From contig BLMC01000010.1 of assembly GCA_011959805.1 (NCBI GenBank), positions 1 to 64,000 on the forward strand: a stretch of DNA of 64,000 bases. Reading direction: 5' to 3'. The number at the start of each line of letters is the position of its first letter. Within the stretch, counting starts at the first letter, position 1. Source of the DNA: Lachnospiraceae bacterium. GTDB lineage: Bacteria; Bacillota; Clostridia; Lachnospirales; Lachnospiraceae. Below the pieces are notes generated by a model. It was not told where the DNA came from. It saw only the letters and a program-made list of their open reading frames with translations, and did not search any database. Both the position numbers and the translations under genes were made by a program. Below, one piece after another: positions 48,196-57,389 of the stretch.

Positions 48196-50376
48196 ATGGA
48201 TACAAGTCAATATCTTGATATTTTCCTTGATGAATCAAAGGAGCACTTACAAAATCTAAGTGATCAGATTATGGATCTGGAGCAAAATCCTGAAAATATG
48301 GATACAATCAATGAAATATTTCGGGCAGCTCATTCGTTGAAAGGTATGGCAGGTACAATGGGATATAAGCGAATGCAGACGCTTACCCATGATATGGAAA
48401 ATGTTTTTTCGGAAGTTCGCAATGGTACATTTAAAGTATTACCTGGAATGATTGATATTTTGTTCAAGAGTTTGGATGCGCTGGAGGAATACGTCAACAA
48501 TATTCAACAGACAACAGAAGAGGGGACAAATGACAATCAGGACTTAATTGATGCACTCAATAGTATCTTAAAAAATAATGGTGAGGTTATCATCGGTGAA
48601 AGTGCTGCTTCTGCAAAGACAGAAGTGGTGGATACTCCTACTGCAAAGGAAAAAGGTCCAAACACCAAGAGGGAAAAGTGGCAGGATATTAAGATTACCG
48701 ATACAGAACGGATGCTGATTGACAAGGCATACACTGAAGGACTGAAAGTGTTTGGTGTGACAGTCTATGTCGAGGAGGCGTGCGTATTAAAGGCAGCAAG
48801 AGCATTTCTTGTATTTAAGGCGCTTGAAAAATTAGGAGAGATTATTGTATCTTCTCCAACTGCACAAGATATTGAGGATGAAAAATTTGACCTGACATTT
48901 AGTTTAATTCTAATCTCTGGAAACACAACACAAGAGATTGTTGACGCAGTTAAGAGTGTGTCTGAGATAGAGGAAGCATTCTGCGCAGAATATGTTTCTG
49001 AAAAATCTGAGAAGCCCGCAGAGCCAGAGAGAACCGTTGAGAGTAAGCCTGTGGAGGAGAGTAAGCCGGCTGCGACAACAACGACAACAGTGTCCAAAAC
49101 TGTTTCGGCGCCGACTCAGACATCAGCTGCAACAATAAAACCGACTGCACCTGCGACAGTAACACCATCTTCTTCGACGTCTTCATCCTCATCAAAACCA
49201 GCAACAAAACCTGTGGTAAACAGAACGGTCAGAGTAGATATCGAAAAATTGGATAATCTGATGAATCTGGTCAGTGAGCTTATTATTGCGAAGAACTCTT
49301 TGATTTCTGCCACAGCAGCAGATGATAATAAAGGAGATAATGGTTCTGTCAATGAACAGATTGAGTACCTCGAGAGTGTCACAACAAACTTGCATGAGTC
49401 GGTTATGAAAGTGCGAATGGTTCCAATTGAGAGTGTTGTGGCAAAATTTCCACGTATGATCCGTGATCTTTCCAAGAAATTGAATAAGAAAATGGAATTG
49501 TATATGACTGGTGAGGATACAGAACTTGACCGTACTGTGGTAGATGAGATTGGCGATCCGCTGATGCACATGCTTAGAAATTCGGCAGATCATGGTCTTG
49601 AGACAAATGATGTGCGTGTTGCAAACGGAAAACCAGAGGTTGGTTCTATTTTTCTCGATGCTTATCAAGACGGTAACAATGTCGTGATTGAGGTGCGGGA
49701 TGACGGTGGCGGAATCAATGTAGAAGCTGTCAGAAACAAAGCGATTGAGCGTGGTACAGTGACACCAGAACAAGCTGAGACCATGACAGAGAAGGAAATT
49801 ATCGATCTTTTGTTCTTGCCAAGTTTTTCAACGGCGAAGAAAGTGTCTGATGTATCTGGCCGTGGTGTTGGGCTCGATGTAGTAAAGTCAAAGATTGAGT
49901 CCTTGAGCGGTGAGGTTGAAGTGAAAAATCGCTTTGGTGAGGGATCTTCTTGGATTATTAGACTTCCTTTGACATTGGCGATTATTCAGGCGCTTATGGT
50001 TGTGATTGGCGATGAGAAATATGCGATTGCACTTGGTTCCATTCAAACAATTGAGGATGTTCTGCCAGAAGATATCAAACTTGTACAGGCGAAGGAAGTA
50101 ATTCACATTCGTGGAACTGTCATTCCAATTATCAGAATGGATAAAGTTTTGGATATGCCCCCAAGAGAAGGCGATAAGAATAAGAATCTCACCGTAATTA
50201 TTGTGAAAAAAGGTGAGAAACAAGCAGGTTTGGTAGTAGACGAGCTTATCGGGCAGCAGGAAGTAGTTATTAAGTCCATGGGCAAGTACATTAAGGTGCC
50301 AAAGATGATAAGTGGTGCTACAATCTTAGGAAACGGTGAAGTGGCACTGATCCTTGATACCAATGCATTGATTTGA
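48196..50376 (+). CDS. cheA: chemotaxis histidine kinase CheA
   Basis: 726 aa. P1 histidine phosphotransfer domain with FRAAHSLKGMAGTMG (phospho-His near 46), P2-like region (about 180-270), a Ser/Thr/Pro/Lys-rich linker (about 275-340, TTTTTVSKTVSAPTQTS), dimerisation domain, and ATP-binding P4 with HMLRNSADHGLE, VRDDGGGI, and GRGVGLDVVKSKI, ending in a CheW-like P5. Kinase for CheY and CheB under receptor control. ATG begins directly after the cheB TAA. Confidence 0.97.
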   Translation: MDTSQYLDIFLDESKEHLQNLSDQIMDLEQNPENMDTINEIFRAAHSLKGMAGTMGYKRMQTLTHDMENVFSEVRNGTFKVLPGMIDILFKSLDALEEYVNNIQQTTEEGTNDNQDLIDALNSILKNNGEVIIGESAASAKTEVVDTPTAKEKGPNTKREKWQDIKITDTERMLIDKAYTEGLKVFGVTVYVEEACVLKAARAFLVFKALEKLGEIIVSSPTAQDIEDEKFDLTFSLILISGNTTQEIVDAVKSVSEIEEAFCAEYVSEKSEKPAEPERTVESKPVEESKPAATTTTTVSKTVSAPTQTSAATIKPTAPATVTPSSSTSSSSSKPATKPVVNRTVRVDIEKLDNLMNLVSELIIAKNSLISATAADDNKGDNGSVNEQIEYLESVTTNLHESVMKVRMVPIESVVAKFPRMIRDLSKKLNKKMELYMTGEDTELDRTVVDEIGDPLMHMLRNSADHGLETNDVRVANGKPEVGSIFLDAYQDGNNVVIEVRDDGGGINVEAVRNKAIERGTVTPEQAETMTEKEIIDLLFLPSFSTAKKVSDVSGRGVGLDVVKSKIESLSGEVEVKNRFGEGSSWIIRLPLTLAIIQALMVVIGDEKYAIALGSIQTIEDVLPEDIKLVQAKEVIHIRGTVIPIIRMDKVLDMPPREGDKNKNLTVIIVKKGEKQAGLVVDELIGQQEVVIKSMGKYIKVPKMISGATILGNGEVALILDTNALI

Positions 50377-50417
50377 TTTTAATGACAATGAAAAGGAAGA
50401 AAGGCAGGGCATAGAAC

Positions 50418-50915
50418 ATGGATGAAGTAAAAATAAGGGATGATAAAAAACGGAACGTAAGTTTAAACCGTCCAGTAGAACACGATACAACACAGTTTAT
50501 CGTGACGCAGCTTGGCGGAGAGCAGTATGGGATCGATATTAAGTATATATCAAATATCATTCGGATGTCGAAGATCACAAGAGTACCTAAGGTGCCAAAT
50601 TATATTAAAGGTGTGATAAATGTGCGAGGAGTCGTCATTCCGACGATTAGTCTCAGATTGAAGATGGGGTTGCCAGAGGATGAGGTAACTAAAAAAACAC
50701 GTATTATTATCTTGACATTAGAACAACATGAATCGATTGGTGTGCTTGTTGACGAAGTAAAGGAAGTTGTGACACTCGACGAGGAACACATTGAGCGGAT
50801 GGGATATGAAAAAGATGAGAAGGAGCGGTTTCTTTCTGGTGTAGGTAAATCCGATGGGAAACTAATCTCATTGTTAGACATCACGTCAGTGCTTGCAGAA
50901 GTAGTAGATGTATAG
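50418..50915 (+). CDS. cheW: chemotaxis adaptor protein CheW
   Basis: 165 aa adaptor linking receptors to CheA. A ~30-residue N-terminal extension precedes the CheW fold: TQFIVTQLGGEQYGIDIKYISNIIRM, VPNYIKGVINVRGVVIPTISLRLKMG, TLEQHESIGVLVDEVKEVVTL. GAAAGGCAGG before ATG 50418. 42 bp after cheA. Confidence 0.95.
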   Translation: MDEVKIRDDKKRNVSLNRPVEHDTTQFIVTQLGGEQYGIDIKYISNIIRMSKITRVPKVPNYIKGVINVRGVVIPTISLRLKMGLPEDEVTKKTRIIILTLEQHESIGVLVDEVKEVVTLDEEHIERMGYEKDEKERFLSGVGKSDGKLISLLDITSVLAEVVDV

Positions 50916-50989
50916 TTAAACAGTTTACCCATGTGTGGGCAGACAGGATTTAGAGTGACTTTTTGATAGGGAAAGGCTTAGGTTTTATC

Positions 50990-51610
50990 ATGGCAGAGAA
51001 TATGAGTTTCGAGAGAGTTACGACAGAATATTATGATGTATTAAAGGAGCTAGGAAATATCGGGGCAGGAAATGCGACAACAGCGCTTGCACAAATGCTT
51101 CAGACAAAAGTGGATATGAAAGTTCCGCAGGTAAGACTTCTCGATTTCAAAGATGTTGGTGTAGTTATGGGGGGAGAGGAGCAGCTTGTCGTAGGTATTT
51201 ATCTAGCTGTGGAAGGTGATATCACAGGTAGTATTATGTTCATTTTGGAACAGAATGCCGGAAAGGCTCTTGTGTCTAAACTTATGGGAATGCCGCCTTC
51301 AGAAGGTGAGTTTAGTGAAATTGAAATTTCAGCGATGAAAGAGATTGGAAATATCATTACAGGGGCTTATTTGAATTCGTTGGCACAGATGACCAATCTC
51401 AAGATGCTTCCATCGGTTCCAGATCTGAATATCGATATGCTCAATGCAATATTAAGTGTTCCAGCGATAGAATTTGGTATTATAGGAGATCAGATTTTGC
51501 TGATACAGACGGTATTTACAGATGATGTGGATTTGAATGGTTATTTTATTCTGATGCCAGATCTTGAGTCTTACTCAAAGATGCTGGGTGCGCTCGGGTT
51601 GTCAATATAA
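50990..51610 (+). CDS. cheC: CheY-P phosphatase CheC
   Basis: 206 aa. Both CheC active sites are intact: ELGNIGAGNATTALAQML near the N-terminus and EIGNIITGAYLNSLAQMT in the middle, each E..N. It hydrolyses CheY-P and, with CheD, tunes receptor deamidation. Start ATG 50990, with AGGGAAAGG 13 nt upstream; a TTG at 50963 and an ATG 12 nt downstream are alternatives. A terminator follows immediately. Confidence 0.93.
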   Translation: MAENMSFERVTTEYYDVLKELGNIGAGNATTALAQMLQTKVDMKVPQVRLLDFKDVGVVMGGEEQLVVGIYLAVEGDITGSIMFILEQNAGKALVSKLMGMPPSEGEFSEIEISAMKEIGNIITGAYLNSLAQMTNLKMLPSVPDLNIDMLNAILSVPAIEFGIIGDQILLIQTVFTDDVDLNGYFILMPDLESYSKMLGALGLSI

Positions 51611-51630
51611 AAGACTCTCGGAGTCTTTTT
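51609..51630 (+). terminator. intrinsic terminator after cheC
   Basis: AAAAGACTC (51609-51617) and GAGTCTTTT (51621-51629) make a 9-bp stem with a TCG loop and T run. It starts inside the cheC stop codon and isolates cheD. Confidence 0.75.
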
Positions 51631-51797
51631 GCGCTGATGTTGTAAGAAGATTTTATGTCACAGATACATGAATTTATAAGTTTTATGCTGAATAAATTTA
51701 TGTGTATATAGAGAAATATTTACCGCAAAAGCAGGCGTAGGAAACACTCCGAGAGACTATTATAACTATATGAATACAGAGAAGGGGCATTGTATCT

Positions 51798-52283
51798 ATG
51801 GCAAATATAGTAAAAGTGGGAATGGCGGACCTGAATGTGTGTAAAAGTCCTGATGGTATTACAACCCTAGGACTAGGTTCCTGCGTGGGAATCTGTATCA
51901 GGGACCCGGTTGCAAAAGTTGGGGGACTTGCACATGCCATGCTGCCAGATAGTAGACAGATAGAAAATAATGCGAACAGAGCAAAGTTTGCGGATACAGG
52001 AATTGAAGATCTTGTGCAAAAAATTCTTGCAATAGGAGGCAGAAAGGCAAGATTGGAGGCAAAATTAGCGGGGGGCGCTCAGATGTTTGCATTTCAGAAT
52101 AAATCGGATATGGTACGTGTCGGAGAGAGAAATGTGGAGGCTAGTAAGAAGAAACTTAGAGAGCTGGGAATTCCGCTGAAAGCACAGGATACAGGGCTGA
52201 ATTATGGTCGTACAATTGTATTTTACCCTGAGACAGGAGAATTAATTATCCGTTCCGCAGGAAAACCCGAAAAAAAGATATAA
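51798..52283 (+). CDS. cheD: chemoreceptor glutamine deamidase CheD
   Basis: 161 aa. Active-site Cys in TTLGLGSCVGICIRD and His in GGLAHAMLPDS, with AKLAGGAQMF and NYGRTIVFYPETG, as in CheD. It deamidates receptor Gln residues and binds CheC. GAGAAGGGGCATT precedes ATG 51798. A 187-bp gap with the cheC terminator separates it from cheC, unusual because the two are usually coupled. Confidence 0.95.
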   Translation: MANIVKVGMADLNVCKSPDGITTLGLGSCVGICIRDPVAKVGGLAHAMLPDSRQIENNANRAKFADTGIEDLVQKILAIGGRKARLEAKLAGGAQMFAFQNKSDMVRVGERNVEASKKKLRELGIPLKAQDTGLNYGRTIVFYPETGELIIRSAGKPEKKI

Positions 52284-52307
52284 CAGAATAATTAAGGGGA
52301 GAATGAG

Positions 52308-52739
52308 ATGGGAAATAAGACAGGTCTTATCACGCCGTTTCTCATGCTTTTGGCAGGTGCGATAGCGTCTATTATTATGTATGTCAGAGGATACGAACTG
52401 ACGAAAATGTTGTGGGGATTATTAATTGTGCTACTGATATTTTATGTGCTTGGTGATGTGGCAAGATATCTTTATGCATCAATTAGACCCCGTATTATAC
52501 CGACAGGAGATCTTGAACTAATGGTTCAAGAAGCAAAAAGAAATGGAGATCTTACCGGAAATGTAGTTGCTTTTGCAAATGAGGAGCAAAAAGATATGGA
52601 AGGTATAGATGCAGATGGTTTTATGTCAGAAGATGCAGAAGGATATCCCGATGAGGAACTTTATGGATACACTGACGAAAATGCTGCTTCATCAATGGAA
52701 TATGAGAGTGAAGATCCTTTTGGGGAAGCAGAAAACTGA
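52308..52739 (+). CDS. uncharacterised membrane protein between cheD and fliA
   Basis: 143 aa, two membrane segments (LITPFLMLLAGAIASIIMYV, 6-25, and MLWGLLIVLLIFYVLGDVARYLY, 33-55), then a cytoplasmic-type tail rich in Asp/Glu with DGDLTG and acidic DEELYGYTDENAASS. No domain recognised. Located between cheD and the flagellar sigma gene, and so probably a motility accessory factor; the acidic tail could bind a partner. AGGGGAGAATGAG precedes ATG 52308. Confidence 0.7.
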   Translation: MGNKTGLITPFLMLLAGAIASIIMYVRGYELTKMLWGLLIVLLIFYVLGDVARYLYASIRPRIIPTGDLELMVQEAKRNGDLTGNVVAFANEEQKDMEGIDADGFMSEDAEGYPDEELYGYTDENAASSMEYESEDPFGEAEN

Positions 52740-52779
52740 TTATTTATGTAGGCAACATTGTGTATAACGGGGGAATAAC

Positions 52780-53544
52780 ATGAACGAAGCAGCACGCAAG
52801 AAACTTTGGGATGATTATGCCAGACTGAAGTCGCCAGATTTAAGGGAAAAACTTATATTGGAATATGCACCGTTGGTCAAGGTAGTGGCAGGGCGTCTTA
52901 GCATGTATCTTGGATACAATGTAGAATATGAGGATTTGGTAAGCTATGGAGTATTTGGCTTGATTGATGCTATCGATAAGTTTGATACTGGTAAGGAAGT
53001 AAAGTTTGAAACTTATGCCAGTCTGCGTATTCGCGGTGCTATTCTGGACCAGATTCGGAAGATGGACTGGATACCGCGCACGATTAGACAGCGTCAGAAG
53101 CAGATTGATACTGCGATGAAGGAGTTGGAACAAAAGAATGGAAAACCTCCTACAGATGTTGAGATTGCGTCATTTATAGGGATTAGTGCGGATGAGTTTC
53201 TCGATTGGCAAAATCAGGTCAAGGCGGACAATATCATATCTTTAAATGAATACGTGGAACAGGGAAATGATATTTCTTCAGAAAAGGGGATTACATCAGG
53301 ATTTGATACGCCGGAAAGTGTAATTGAAAAAAGTGAGTTAAAGGAAGTGTTAGAGGAAGCGCTAGAAGTATTGACAGATAAGGAGAAGAAGGTAATTTTA
53401 CTGTATTATTATGAGGAACTTACCCTGAAAGAAATCAGTCGTGTGCTCGAGGTATCGGAATCAAGAATATCACAGCTTCATACAAAAGCGCTTCAGAAAA
53501 TGAAGACAAAAATGGGAAATTATATTGGAATATTGGAGCAATAA
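52780..53544 (+). CDS. fliA: flagellar RNA polymerase sigma factor FliA/sigma D
   Basis: 254 aa, full-length sigma-28. Region 2: LILEYAPLVKVVAGRLSMYLG, YEDLVSYGVFGLIDAIDKFDTGKEVKFETYASLRIRGAILDQIRKMDWIPR, the diagnostic sigma-D form; region 3 RQKQIDTAMKELEQKNGKPPTD; region 4 EKKVILLYYYEELTLKEISRVLEVSESRISQLHTKAL. It reads late flagellar genes; one matching promoter is at 25456. No FlgM anti-sigma gene is in the window. Confidence 0.96.
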   Translation: MNEAARKKLWDDYARLKSPDLREKLILEYAPLVKVVAGRLSMYLGYNVEYEDLVSYGVFGLIDAIDKFDTGKEVKFETYASLRIRGAILDQIRKMDWIPRTIRQRQKQIDTAMKELEQKNGKPPTDVEIASFIGISADEFLDWQNQVKADNIISLNEYVEQGNDISSEKGITSGFDTPESVIEKSELKEVLEEALEVLTDKEKKVILLYYYEELTLKEISRVLEVSESRISQLHTKALQKMKTKMGNYIGILEQ

Positions 53545-53577
53545 CAGATGAAATGATTGCATGGAGGCAAGACTGAT

Positions 53578-55167
53578 ATGAATGGATTTTTTCAAATACA
53601 GATAAAGGAACAAGGGGTAAACCTGTTACTTTTTCCCCCAGTTGGGGATGGAGAAAAGATACGTGCCGCGGAATTAAAGGAGTATCTTAACAGAATAGGT
53701 ATACCCTATGATGTTAAGGCAATCAACTCTGCCCTTTCTTCTTTGGGTGAGGAGGAGGTTGTCCTTTTTTTGACTGCAATGAAGCTTTCCCCAGTGGATG
53801 CTATCTGTAATATTCAAGTGGCACTTGATAAAATGTCAGCGGTAATGCGTATATATCCGCCTAGTACAGGTGGCTTGCCAATGAGTAAAACACAGATTAT
53901 GGATACACTTGAACAGTTCAAAATAAGAGCGGGAATTGATGAGGAAGCGATAACAATAGCTCTGGAAGAAAGTCTTTATTGCACAGATATTGTTGTTGCG
54001 CGCGGGAAAATGCCTACCGTTGGTCGCGATGCGTCAATTGTTTATCATTTTGATACCAATAATAATATTCGTCCAGAATTAAAAGAGGATGGAACGGTAG
54101 ATTTTTTTAAGCTAAATACACTTCATCACTGTATAAAAGGGCAGGTTCTTGCAGAGATTATACCTGAGGAGAAAGGCGAGAATGGATTTGACATATATGG
54201 AACAGTTATGCTTGCAAGAGAGGTTAAAAAGATTACGTTTGCACATGGGCGGAATCTTGAGATTTCGCCAGATGGATTAAAACTAACTAGCATGGTAGAT
54301 GGGCATGCCTCTTTGGTAGATGATACAGTTTTTGTATCGGATGTATACAGTGTAGAAGATGTAGGAACTTTGACAGGAAATATTGAATATTATGGAGACG
54401 TGGAAGTAAAAGGAAATGTCTGTGAGAACTTTAGTGTGAAGACAGATGGGAATGTTTTTGTGACAGGTGTTGTAGAAGGTGCAGTTATAGAAGCCGGCAA
54501 AGATATTATTATTGCAAGAGGAATGCATGGACAAAACAAAGGTAGGCTGAAGGCTGGCGGAAATATTGTCGCAAAATTTATTTCTGCTGCGGAGGTAGAA
54601 GCAGATGGTTTTGTGGAGGCAGAACAGATTGTAAATGCCTATGTTTCTGCAGGAACGAATGTGAATGCAGACGCAGGAAAAGGATTGATTACAGGTGGCA
54701 AGGTTATGGCAAAAGTGGCAATCAATGCCAAAAATATAGGGTCACCTATGGGAGCTTCGACGATTGTTGAGGTTGGAAGTGACTTGAATGCTAAAAAGCG
54801 TCTTGCTGAACTTCAAAAGAGTGTGGGAGAAAAATCAAAAACAATACCTAAGTTAAGAAAATCTTTGGAAGATATTAGCATAAAGTTAAAGCAAGGAGTG
54901 AAAATGACGCAGGAACAATTAAAGAATGCCAAAATGTTACAGATTACTCTTGCGGAGACACAAGCAAATGTTAAGGAAGAACTAAAAGAGATTGAGAAGA
55001 TTGATAAAATGCTTAAAAATGAGGGAATGTCACATATCGATATCCGTGGAACAATGTATCAAGGAGTCGCTGTGGCGATTTCTGGAGCTACAATGACGGT
55101 AAAAAACGAATATACATTTTGTCGCTTGTACAAAAAAGATGCAGATATAGCTTCTACAAATTTGTAG
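53578..55167 (+). CDS. FapA-family (DUF342) protein in the flagellar locus
   Basis: 529 aa. The FapA/DUF342 pattern is present: an N-terminal domain (about 90-200) with VARGKMPTVGRDASIVYHF, GQVLAEIIPEEKGENGFDIYG, and a long right-handed beta-helix with repeated VEGAVIEAGKDIIIARGMHGQNKGRLKAGGNI and SAAEVEADGFVEAEQIV, then a C-terminal coiled coil (about 410-480). Role unclear; polymer-forming FapA proteins are linked to surface or signalling in Clostridia and Vibrio. ATG 53578 is preferred, with TGGAGGC upstream; a start at 53557 would precede the RBS. Confidence 0.85.
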   Translation: MNGFFQIQIKEQGVNLLLFPPVGDGEKIRAAELKEYLNRIGIPYDVKAINSALSSLGEEEVVLFLTAMKLSPVDAICNIQVALDKMSAVMRIYPPSTGGLPMSKTQIMDTLEQFKIRAGIDEEAITIALEESLYCTDIVVARGKMPTVGRDASIVYHFDTNNNIRPELKEDGTVDFFKLNTLHHCIKGQVLAEIIPEEKGENGFDIYGTVMLAREVKKITFAHGRNLEISPDGLKLTSMVDGHASLVDDTVFVSDVYSVEDVGTLTGNIEYYGDVEVKGNVCENFSVKTDGNVFVTGVVEGAVIEAGKDIIIARGMHGQNKGRLKAGGNIVAKFISAAEVEADGFVEAEQIVNAYVSAGTNVNADAGKGLITGGKVMAKVAINAKNIGSPMGASTIVEVGSDLNAKKRLAELQKSVGEKSKTIPKLRKSLEDISIKLKQGVKMTQEQLKNAKMLQITLAETQANVKEELKEIEKIDKMLKNEGMSHIDIRGTMYQGVAVAISGATMTVKNEYTFCRLYKKDADIASTNL

Positions 55168-55256
55168 GGGCTATTGCCTTTTTTGTCGAAATATATTACA
55201 ATAAAGCGAAATATGGTATCGCCATGTAAATTGAGCGGCCCAGAGGAGGGATAAAA

Positions 55257-55568
55257 ATGGCTATAAGTCCAATACTGCTTAATGGAAGTATTCAGCAGAC
55301 TGATAATGTTTTACACAATCAGGTAAAACAGGTAGAGAAGGGTGTCGTGGACCAGGGAAATATACAGGTTCAGACAGAAAAAAAAGAACAGCAGATGGCA
55401 AAACAGGTCGTTCATGCAGATGAAACCTTATTTAAGGAAGAGCGTTTCGATGCCAAAGAGAAAGGTCATAATGGTTATTCTGGTGACGGGGGAAAACGCA
55501 GGAAGAAAATAAAGGGTGACGGAAGAGTTGTCGAGAAATCCGAGGGTGGATTTGACATAAAGATATAG
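55257..55568 (+). CDS. hypothetical protein in the flagellar locus
   Basis: 103 aa, no recognised domain. N-terminal helix MAISPILLNGSIQQTDNVLHNQVKQVEKGVVDQGNIQ, then a charged, Lys-rich middle and basic stretch GGKRRKKIKGDGRV, low hydrophobicity. CAGAGGAGGG precedes ATG 55257. Cytoplasmic and probably partly disordered. Conserved position between FapA and a SwrB-position gene; function unknown. Confidence 0.65.
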   Translation: MAISPILLNGSIQQTDNVLHNQVKQVEKGVVDQGNIQVQTEKKEQQMAKQVVHADETLFKEERFDAKEKGHNGYSGDGGKRRKKIKGDGRVVEKSEGGFDIKI

Positions 55569-55658
55569 TGTGAAGCCTTGAATGCTTAATAAAACAGGCA
55601 AATGGGAATAGTGTGTTTTTGGTGTACATTGTAGAGGATTGGAAAGGTTTGGTAACAG

Positions 55659-56747
55659 ATGAATTGGTTGGAGATTGCGCTGCTAGTATTTGGAGCGTGT
55701 GCTTTTGCAGGAAGTTTTTTAGTCAAAGGGAAATCAGATGATGGAGGTGGGCAGGAGGTAGATGTGGATCTTATCCGAAGTGTTATAGACAAAGAGATGA
55801 GAGATGCCAAAGAACGGGTCACTGAAGTTGTAGATGAGACTCTGGAATATGCAGTAGAAAAGACAGAACGCGCCTCAGAACGTATTTCAAATGAAAAGAT
55901 TATGGCGATTAGCGAATATTCGGAAACAGTGCTTGCAGACATCAACAAATCTCATCAGGAAGTGGTCTTTCTGTACGATATGTTAAATGACAAGCATAAT
56001 AATCTTAAAGAAACGATAAAGCACGTAGATAAAACAGCAAAGGAAGCGGAAGAAGCGGCCAATGCAGCAGCGCTTGCTCTCGCAGCAAAAGCGAAGGAAG
56101 ACGCTGAGGCAAGAGAAAAAGAGATGGTAAGAAAAAATAATAATACTGATTGTACTTTGTTGGATAAGGAAGCGCAAGAGAAGGAATATGCGCGCCGACA
56201 GATGGCAAGACTTATTTTACCAATGCAGCAGGAAATGCAAATTCATCGACAGGTAGATGTGCGTGCTCTCGACATTGGTGCACTAGGGTTGGATATAGGG
56301 GAAAAAACACTCCCTGACAAACCAATAGAGTTGAGTCCACTTATAGTAAAAAGTGTGGAGATTATACCAGCGGATATTGTCATGTCAAAAGATATGCAAC
56401 CTGTACCAGAAAATACAGGTATTGTACCAGTCAGCGCAGCAGAGTTGCAGACATTTGGTTCTCGCCCTGAAGACATGAAAGTAGTGGATGTAAAACCGGC
56501 TGAGATTAGGCCCGTCGAGGTATATTCCTTTGTGGATCAAGCGCCACACATTGAAAGACCTGTGAAAAAAGAGGTCGCGGGAATGATAAAACCTCAAGAT
56601 GCTTTTTCAGGAGTAGTAGAGAATAATAATGATAGGATTTTAAGACTTTATAAAGAAGGTTATTCCAATGTCGATATTGCCAAGGAATTGGGACTTGGAG
56701 TTGGGGAGGTAAAACTGGTCATCAATCTGTTTAAGGGGGCTGTGTAA
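55659..56747 (+). CDS. membrane-anchored protein with C-terminal HTH-like motif, at the SwrB position
   Basis: 362 aa. One N-terminal membrane anchor (WLEIALLVFGACAFAGSFLV, 3-22), a coiled coil (about 40-160, RSVIDKEMRDAKERVTEVVDETLE), a long variable linker, and a C-terminal segment ILRLYKEGYSNVDIAKELGLGVGEVKLVINLFKG that looks like an HTH. This layout and the place between the flagellar sigma gene and rpsB match Bacillus SwrB (YlxL), a regulator of basal body maturation. Homology is suggested, not shown; DUF6115-type is the closest description I can give. Its last base is shared with the next gene. Confidence 0.7.
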   Translation: MNWLEIALLVFGACAFAGSFLVKGKSDDGGGQEVDVDLIRSVIDKEMRDAKERVTEVVDETLEYAVEKTERASERISNEKIMAISEYSETVLADINKSHQEVVFLYDMLNDKHNNLKETIKHVDKTAKEAEEAANAAALALAAKAKEDAEAREKEMVRKNNNTDCTLLDKEAQEKEYARRQMARLILPMQQEMQIHRQVDVRALDIGALGLDIGEKTLPDKPIELSPLIVKSVEIIPADIVMSKDMQPVPENTGIVPVSAAELQTFGSRPEDMKVVDVKPAEIRPVEVYSFVDQAPHIERPVKKEVAGMIKPQDAFSGVVENNNDRILRLYKEGYSNVDIAKELGLGVGEVKLVINLFKGAV

Positions 56748-57331
56748 TGAAACTAAAATATATGTTAAGGGGTCTTGGTCTAGGAATCTTAATTACCGCA
56801 GCGGTGATGGGAGCCTATACTAGGAGCGCTGTTGCAGATGCGAGAGTATCAGTTTTAAAGGAATATGGACTTGGAGAAGACAATGGACTGTCAGAAGAAA
56901 TGACAGAAAAACATTCTGAGGAGGTGTCCGAAACAGAACCAACGGAGCAATCAGCTAGTCGAAATGAGGAAAAGGAATCCGAGATTAGTTCAGTGCTGGA
57001 TGCGGCAAAAAGCGCAGAGCAGGATGACACTGTTGGTACAAAGACACAAGAGACAGAAGAGCAGTCCGATGTTTCTTCTGAAACATCGGAGAATGTAGTG
57101 ACAGTGGTTCCAACAGGTGAGGATGATATAGTCCATGTTGATGTGACAAAAGGTGATGATTCTGGAACAGTTTCCAGAAAGTTGTTTAACGCAGGACTAA
57201 TCGAGAATGCGTCGGAGTACGATGCATTTTTAATGCAGCATGGATATGACAAAAAGCTTAAGACAGGAACGATACAGATTCATGCTGGAGCAAGCTGGCA
57301 GGAGATTGCAGAAAATTTAACAGGGAAATAG
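56747..57331 (+). CDS. membrane-anchored MltG/YceG-like C-terminal fragment protein
   Basis: 194 aa. N-terminal membrane anchor (YMLRGLGLGILITAAVMGAYTRS, 4-26), a Ser/Glu/Thr-rich extracellular linker (about 40-130), then a ~55-residue region DIVHVDVTKGDDSGTVSRKLFNAGLIENASEYDAFLMQHGYDKKLKTGTIQI resembling the LysM-like/substrate domain of MltG-type lytic transglycosylases. The catalytic MltG domain is absent. Start overlaps the previous stop by 1 nt, so both are coupled. A terminator follows. Confidence 0.7.
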   Translation: MKLKYMLRGLGLGILITAAVMGAYTRSAVADARVSVLKEYGLGEDNGLSEEMTEKHSEEVSETEPTEQSASRNEEKESEISSVLDAAKSAEQDDTVGTKTQETEEQSDVSSETSENVVTVVPTGEDDIVHVDVTKGDDSGTVSRKLFNAGLIENASEYDAFLMQHGYDKKLKTGTIQIHAGASWQEIAENLTGK

Positions 57332-57342
57332 TGTTTGGAAAT

Positions 57343-57372
57343 AAAAAGACCTCTTGCATAGGAGGTTTTTTT
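57343..57372 (+). terminator. intrinsic terminator upstream of rpsB
   Basis: AAAAAGACCTC (57343-57353) pairs with GAGGTTTTTT (57362-57372, one G.U), and ends in a T run. It ends the flagellar locus before the ribosomal genes. Confidence 0.8.
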
Positions 57373-57389
57373 ATGTTATAGTAATCATG

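Noticed and set aside
51705-51797. Segment before cheD complementary to the cheC terminator (ACTCCGAGAG against CTCTCGGAGT)
   Set aside because: The terminator is self-complementary so such matches arise easily, and a downstream segment cannot prevent termination upstream.
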